From NCBI GenBank assembly GCA_947095535.1, contig OX352772.1, positions 37,467,445 to 37,531,444 on the forward strand: a DNA stretch of 64,000 nucleotides. Direction: 5' to 3'. Shown in pieces: positions 59,812 to 64,000 of this stretch. Made by a program: the position numbers and the translations under genes. The stretch is from Poecilobothrus nobilitatus (lineage: Eukaryota > Arthropoda > Insecta > Diptera > Dolichopodidae). Under the pieces are notes generated by a model that did not search any database, was not told the DNA's origin, and saw only the letters and a list, made by a program, of their open reading frames with translations. Within the stretch, counting starts at the first letter, position 1. Every line of letters starts with the position of its first letter.

Positions 59812-60605
59812 CGTATGAACTATGTTCAAGGGTATAATAAATTTGCCATTACGTTTGTGGCACCTTAAAAAAGTCGAGCTAGATATAGTGTCAAAGGTAT
59901 GGATCAGCTCAGAATCGAATTCTAATTAAGTCATGTACGTCCGTCCGCACGATAACTCAAAAAACAAAGGAGCTAGGAAGCTAAACATTTTTTTAAGTCA
60001 CTTTTGCAACTTTCACTTTTGCTTTTGCCAACTTCGAGTACCTGCCATATCACTTCTTTCTTTATTTGGAAATAACTCAGTATCTATTGAAGCTACGAGT
60101 CTCAAATTTTGCAAAATCGTGTAGAGTTATAGGCAAACAACATTTATAAAATTTGGTTGTGCTGGGGCGACAGGTTCGCGTAGCTGCCATACAACTACTC
60201 TCAAATGTAAATATCTCAGTGTCTATTAAAGCTAGGTATCTGAAATTTTGTGAAGAGGTGTCGAGTTACATGACAAAAACTTTTGTAAACTTTGGTTGGT
60301 TTAGAGCTGCCGGTTCAGACTTCTTGATACTCTTGGAACTTAATGAAGCTAGGTGTCTGAAATCTTATAAATGAAAATGAAGTTTTATGGCAACAACTTC
60401 TGTAAAATTTGGTTGTGCTGGTGCAATAGATTTTGATAGCTGTCATACAACTCCACAATTTACATAAATATATCTCGGTACTTATAACGTCGGCACTAGA
60501 ACATCTGAAATTGTTTAAAAGAGGATCAAGTTATAGAGAAACTATATATTACGTTCATACGGGTATCATAGAGTTGACATAGTCTACTCTACTGCATTAG
60601 TGCAC
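59812..60605 (+). repeat. TATACCC-family dispersed repeat, copy B
   Basis: It starts TTTATACCCCCGTATG with an inner GGGTATA at 59830-59836 (tip hairpin). It continues AATTTGCCATTACGTTTGTG, GGTATGGATCAGCTCAG and TACGTCCGTCCG. A region of about 116-140 bp modules follows, each with AA(A/C)TTTGGTTG (near 60148, 60287 and 60404) and CTGCCATACAACT-like segments. It ends near GGTATCATAGAGTTGACATA, a second GGGTATC-like segment. The first 150 bp match copy A on the opposite strand at 1500-2122. The open frames at 59933-60124 and 60153-60374 follow the repeat and show no domain. Confidence 0.78.
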
Positions 60606-61764
60606 TCTTCCTCGTTTTAAATAGATTTGAAATTTTATGAAAGATTTAAATTATAAAAACTATATATTAAAATTTGAAAATTTTTAATATTATAGAAAAT
60701 TATTAAACTGGTCGTGGTAATTTTGTTGTACGTAAATAGGTTAAATGAAATAAAATTATATATTATAAAATGTTACAAACAATAATTGCCATTTTACATT
60801 GTACTGTAAAAAATTTTGTATACAACATTGATATTATGAAATTCATTACAGCTTTTCATATGCCACCACATATTCTAAAATAAGTAATATATTATATCGT
60901 CTCATAGGTTTTGTTTTTTTTAAAATATTGCCGAAAAAGAGTTCACAAGTTCCAAGTTTTGATTGATTACAACAAGGAAAATTTCAATGTGATTACTAAT
61001 GAGAGTATACTGTTAAAAACTAAATTGTTTTTTTTTCATAATTTTTTTTTTACAAATATTTATTTAAAATTGATTAACTGAAAAATTATCTCCACTTATA
61101 TAAGTGAATATACTCGTATAGTATATGATATTTTTTTTATCTTTTAAATGTATTGAAAAGGCTACTTAAAAATTGGAATATTATACTGTCAAAACAAAAA
61201 ACAAAAAAAAAAAAAAGAAGAGTTAAAGTTTATTTTTCAAACGTGTCTTAATTTTTAAAAGACATTGGATATATGTTAAGAGTGGCATATTACCAAGAAT
61301 TTTTAAATACGATTATAAGTACTGATATCAAAGCAGTTTAATTTTAATACGATTAACTAAAGATTTTTTAAATTTTTAATATTATGAAAAAATTGTATAG
61401 ACAGAACTGATTAAGAAATGTCACTTTTGATATCACGATGAAGTGAAAAATTGGTTTTCCTGCTCAGGTATATGCAATGAACACAAACTAAATTATTAAA
61501 ATTACAGTTTGTAAATGACTTGTAGGTTGTCATTTTTGATTACTAAAAATATTATTTTATATATGAAGATTTTTTTTTTGTTGGTTAGATATGAAAATAG
61601 TTTTTGGAAGTTGACAGAACTTTTAAAGTGATCTTTTTTAAAGTGATCATTAAATTTCTTAAACTTAATTTCGCTTATTCAAGCGCAGCACATTAGTAAC
61701 TAAAGGTTTTATAATCTATTGTTTGATCAAAAAAAGGAAACTGGTGTTTAGTGGATTAAAATCC
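60606..61764. other. AT-rich stretch, no gene seen
   Basis: No gene or named repeat was recognised. Confidence 0.5.
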
Positions 61765-61852
61765 CACACACTAATAAAGAAATCGTGTTCGTTTCACTCG
61801 TCTATAATGTGTTTTGGTGATTCCCCCCTAGCTTTACACAAAAAAAAAAAAC
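61765..61852 (+). repeat. Possible second SINE-like family, copy 2
   Basis: ACACACTAATAAAGAAATCG, TGTTCGTTTCACTCG, TGGTGATTCCCCCCTAGC and an A-tail at 61841-61851 align loosely with 57474-57560. Immediately upstream, GTTTAGTGG and ATTAAAATCCCACAC faintly recall tRNA-like boxes. Weak support. Confidence 0.3.
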
Positions 61853-62941
61853 ATCATTAAATTTGCTGAATATATTGCAACAATTGGCAGTCACTTTTAA
61901 ATGTTTCCATTTTCTTTTACTATTGTAACTCTCGATTGTTTTTTGTTTTTTTTTTTTGTGTTGAATATCTAATTCAATATTTCTTCGATTTTGATGATAA
62001 GTTGGTTTTTTTTTTTTGAAAGGCAAATATTTGTTTAAAAACAAAAGTTTAACGCATTTACTTTCAATACTAAACAAAACGAAAATCATATGCGTTTCAT
62101 TATTGCGAAAAACGACTAAAAATCAAAAAAAAAAAAAAAAAGGTACGTTCTGTTGACTTTAAATTTGAATATATTACAAGGTATACACATTCGATAATTT
62201 CAAGAGTAAAAAAAACCATACTATGGGGAAGTAAATATTTACTGTCCTATAGTTACATTTTTTTTTTTTTTTTAATCTTTGTTAAATTTTGATTACAATG
62301 TTTGGTACAGTTTTAAAAAGTTACCAAATTCTTTAAAACAGAAAAACAAAAATTATAATTTTGACTATATTAGACCATAGTTATGGTATTTTTTTTTTCT
62401 TTGAAATTTATTTTAGAGGTTTATGGTACTGATCTGAACTAAAACCTTCATTTATTGAAATATTTGAGTTCAAATATTAATATGTAAAACAATATATAAT
62501 GTACAGAGTAATGAAAATTAAATACAGTAAAAATATTTCCAACATATAAAAATAAATAATTTTAAATTTTTCGTCAAGACAGAAATTCGGTATAGAATTA
62601 ATTATCTTACATAAAAACAAAAAAAAAAAAAATTCATAATTGAAATGAATATTGAATAAAATAAGTCAAATAAAATTATTTGGTCAAATCGTTTTATGCA
62701 TTGAAGTTGAATCTTTTTTAAACAAAATCTACTATTAGAAACATAATTTTATGAATTCAGGCAAATATGTTAAGTCATTTTGTAGAGGTAATTTAAGTTC
62801 TTTATTAATTATAGTTCAATATTCATGACAGTCAAATACATTGTAAGAATCTTAGTAGGAAGTTATCCCATGTTTCACTATTATAATATTGTCCCATGTT
62901 TCACTACTCACGTACAGTCAAGAATGTAAAGCTAATATGAT
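61853..62941. other. AT-rich stretch, no gene seen
   Basis: A short duplicated phrase (TCCCATGTTTCACTA near 62867 and 62892) and A/T runs. The minus-strand frame at 61802-62089 is Lys/Asn-rich and has no motif. Confidence 0.5.
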
Positions 62942-63724
62942 TTTTAGCACATTTCCAAAAAAATTTTGAAAAAATGTGCTTATTAGTTTCACTCTGTCCG
63001 TCCGACTGTTTACAAAACTTCTACACCGTTAAAGATAGAGAAAAAAAATTTTAACTATAGGTTAGGAAAAAATAATTTTGTGGAACAACTTTTTCATGTA
63101 GCTCCCCCATTACGGAGCTCCAGTCCCTCAAACTTTGAAAGAGCCCTATTTTTAAATGCATATATCTTATGTTCTGCTTAAGATTTTTTCAATCTGAAAA
63201 CGTCATTCGACAGGTATTTCTTTTATCTTTGTAAATTAATATCAAAATTATACAATTTTTTTAAATTTAGTATTTAAATTTACCGTTATGTGAAAACCCA
63301 ATTTTGCATGATTTTTCTACTTTCATAACTCCGGCACGCTTCTAGATAGAAGCTTGAAATTTTGAGGCAAGAAAGAACTTTTAGAATTAGTATAAGTTTG
63401 CTCAGAAATTGTTATTACGTCTCAAAAATTGAAAATTTGGTGTTTTTAAACACCTGTAACTTAGGCACCTGTGCAAATTTTTCTTCGGCAAGGCATGAAA
63501 ATTAAAGGTTCAATAATATATTTTTACGTGTGTTAACGGCTTTTCTTAGTTACATAGGATTCCGGACTTACGGCCCCTCAAAATTTCAAAAATGTCCTAT
63601 TTTCACATTTTTTCTTATTACATGAAATTTTCAAATTTTTGTGTAAGTCACACTTCTAAACAGTTTGTATTGAGTTTTGGAAATGTGCGCTTTTAAAAAC
63701 CGTTGGTTTACATTCTACCTTGTT
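62942..63724 (+). repeat. CACATTT-family repeat, compact near-intact copy
   Basis: The left end is TTTTAGCACATTTCC; AGCACATTT (62946) pairs with AAATGTGCT (ending 62980), giving a terminal hairpin. CTGTCCGTCCGACTG, CTTCTACACCGTTAAAG, one CATAACTCCGGCACG module and one CACCTGTAACTTAGG segment follow. The right end is TTTTGGAAATGTGCGC and ACATTCTACCTTGTTA. Compared with the copy at 23036 it has a single module set and an additional small deletion near 63410. It is very similar to that copy over the first 400 bp, so the two are recent relatives. No ORF is present. Confidence 0.88.
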
Positions 63725-64000
63725 ATATTTGGATTCAAAATGAGTATTTTGTTTTGAAAACTGATTTTCTGTTGAAAAAACAAAATTGGCAATATCTGTA
63801 TTATATAATATATCTAATTGTAGAGATAAAGACGACGACGCTTTCAGTCATAAAAAACTACGCCTCAAATTATCAGCAGAAACCTTCCTGTATCTAAGGG
63901 AAACCCTTGGTGGACACGCTTAAAATTGATCTAGATCGATCTTTCCTTAGAAGTATTCCTAGATGTGCATATCCTAATACAAACGATGTGCATATCTATT
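63725..64000. other. Window end, nothing assigned
   Basis: A less AT-rich patch near 63820-63980 (GACGACGACG, then GAAACCCTTGGTGGACACG) with the direct repeat GATGTGCATAT at 63962 and 63985. No domain was recognised in any frame; it may continue beyond the window. Confidence 0.4.

Noticed and set aside
59933..60374. Two consecutive plus-strand frames of 63 and 73 codons
   Set aside because: They follow the tandem modules of the TATACCC repeat and lack any domain.

Overview
This 64 kb window is AT-dominated eukaryotic DNA with long A and T homopolymers, AT-rich microsatellites and many decayed transposable elements. I found no intact host protein-coding gene, no rRNA or functional tRNA gene, no CRISPR array and no bacterial operon structure. 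The non-LTR retrotransposon relics, a DUF4817-type transposase relic, a tRNA-like SINE, and repeats opening with TATACCC followed by TCCG runs point to an arthropod, most likely an insect and plausibly a fly. The species cannot be fixed from this sequence. The window is either a gene desert or the inside of a very long intron.

Layout. From 1 to 7.1 kb the window holds a 52-bp tandem duplication, a TATACCC-type repeat on the minus strand (1.5-2.1 kb), a possible short TIR element (3.3-3.8 kb), a broken N-terminal half of a DUF4817 transposase (4.87-5.4 kb), a broken LINE reverse transcriptase (5.77-6.75 kb) and two minus-strand fragments of a repeat I call the CACATTT family. From 10 to 19 kb there is a fairly complete CACATTT copy, three SINE copies and a hairpin-ended repeat ending at 18.6 kb. 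From 21.4 to 24.8 kb a Jockey-like LINE tail abuts two CACATTT copies arranged head-to-head, one of which carries an exact 477-bp tandem amplification. From 26 to 30.3 kb there is a SINE, a possible Helitron-like end, a CACATTT fragment and a duplicated LINE tail. From 30 to 49 kb the sequence is almost featureless apart from an RNase H-type LINE tail (37.8-38.1 kb), a palindrome (44.85 kb) and the C-terminus of a DUF4817 transposase (47.6 kb). From 49 to 55.4 kb there are three more CACATTT copies and a SINE; one CACATTT copy is interrupted by a 578-bp Mutator-like MITE with a 9-bp target duplication. From 59.8 to 63.7 kb come a plus-strand TATACCC repeat and a near-complete CACATTT copy.

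The most noteworthy structures are three. The CACATTT and TATACCC families share one design: a terminal mini-hairpin, then a TCCG run, then self-similar modules. The SINE RNA can fold into a chain of hairpins in which the 5' end pairs with the base of the anticodon-like region instead of forming a normal acceptor stem. The Mutator-like MITE gives a clean nested insertion with relative dating. No genes act together here; the functional content is mobile-element biology.
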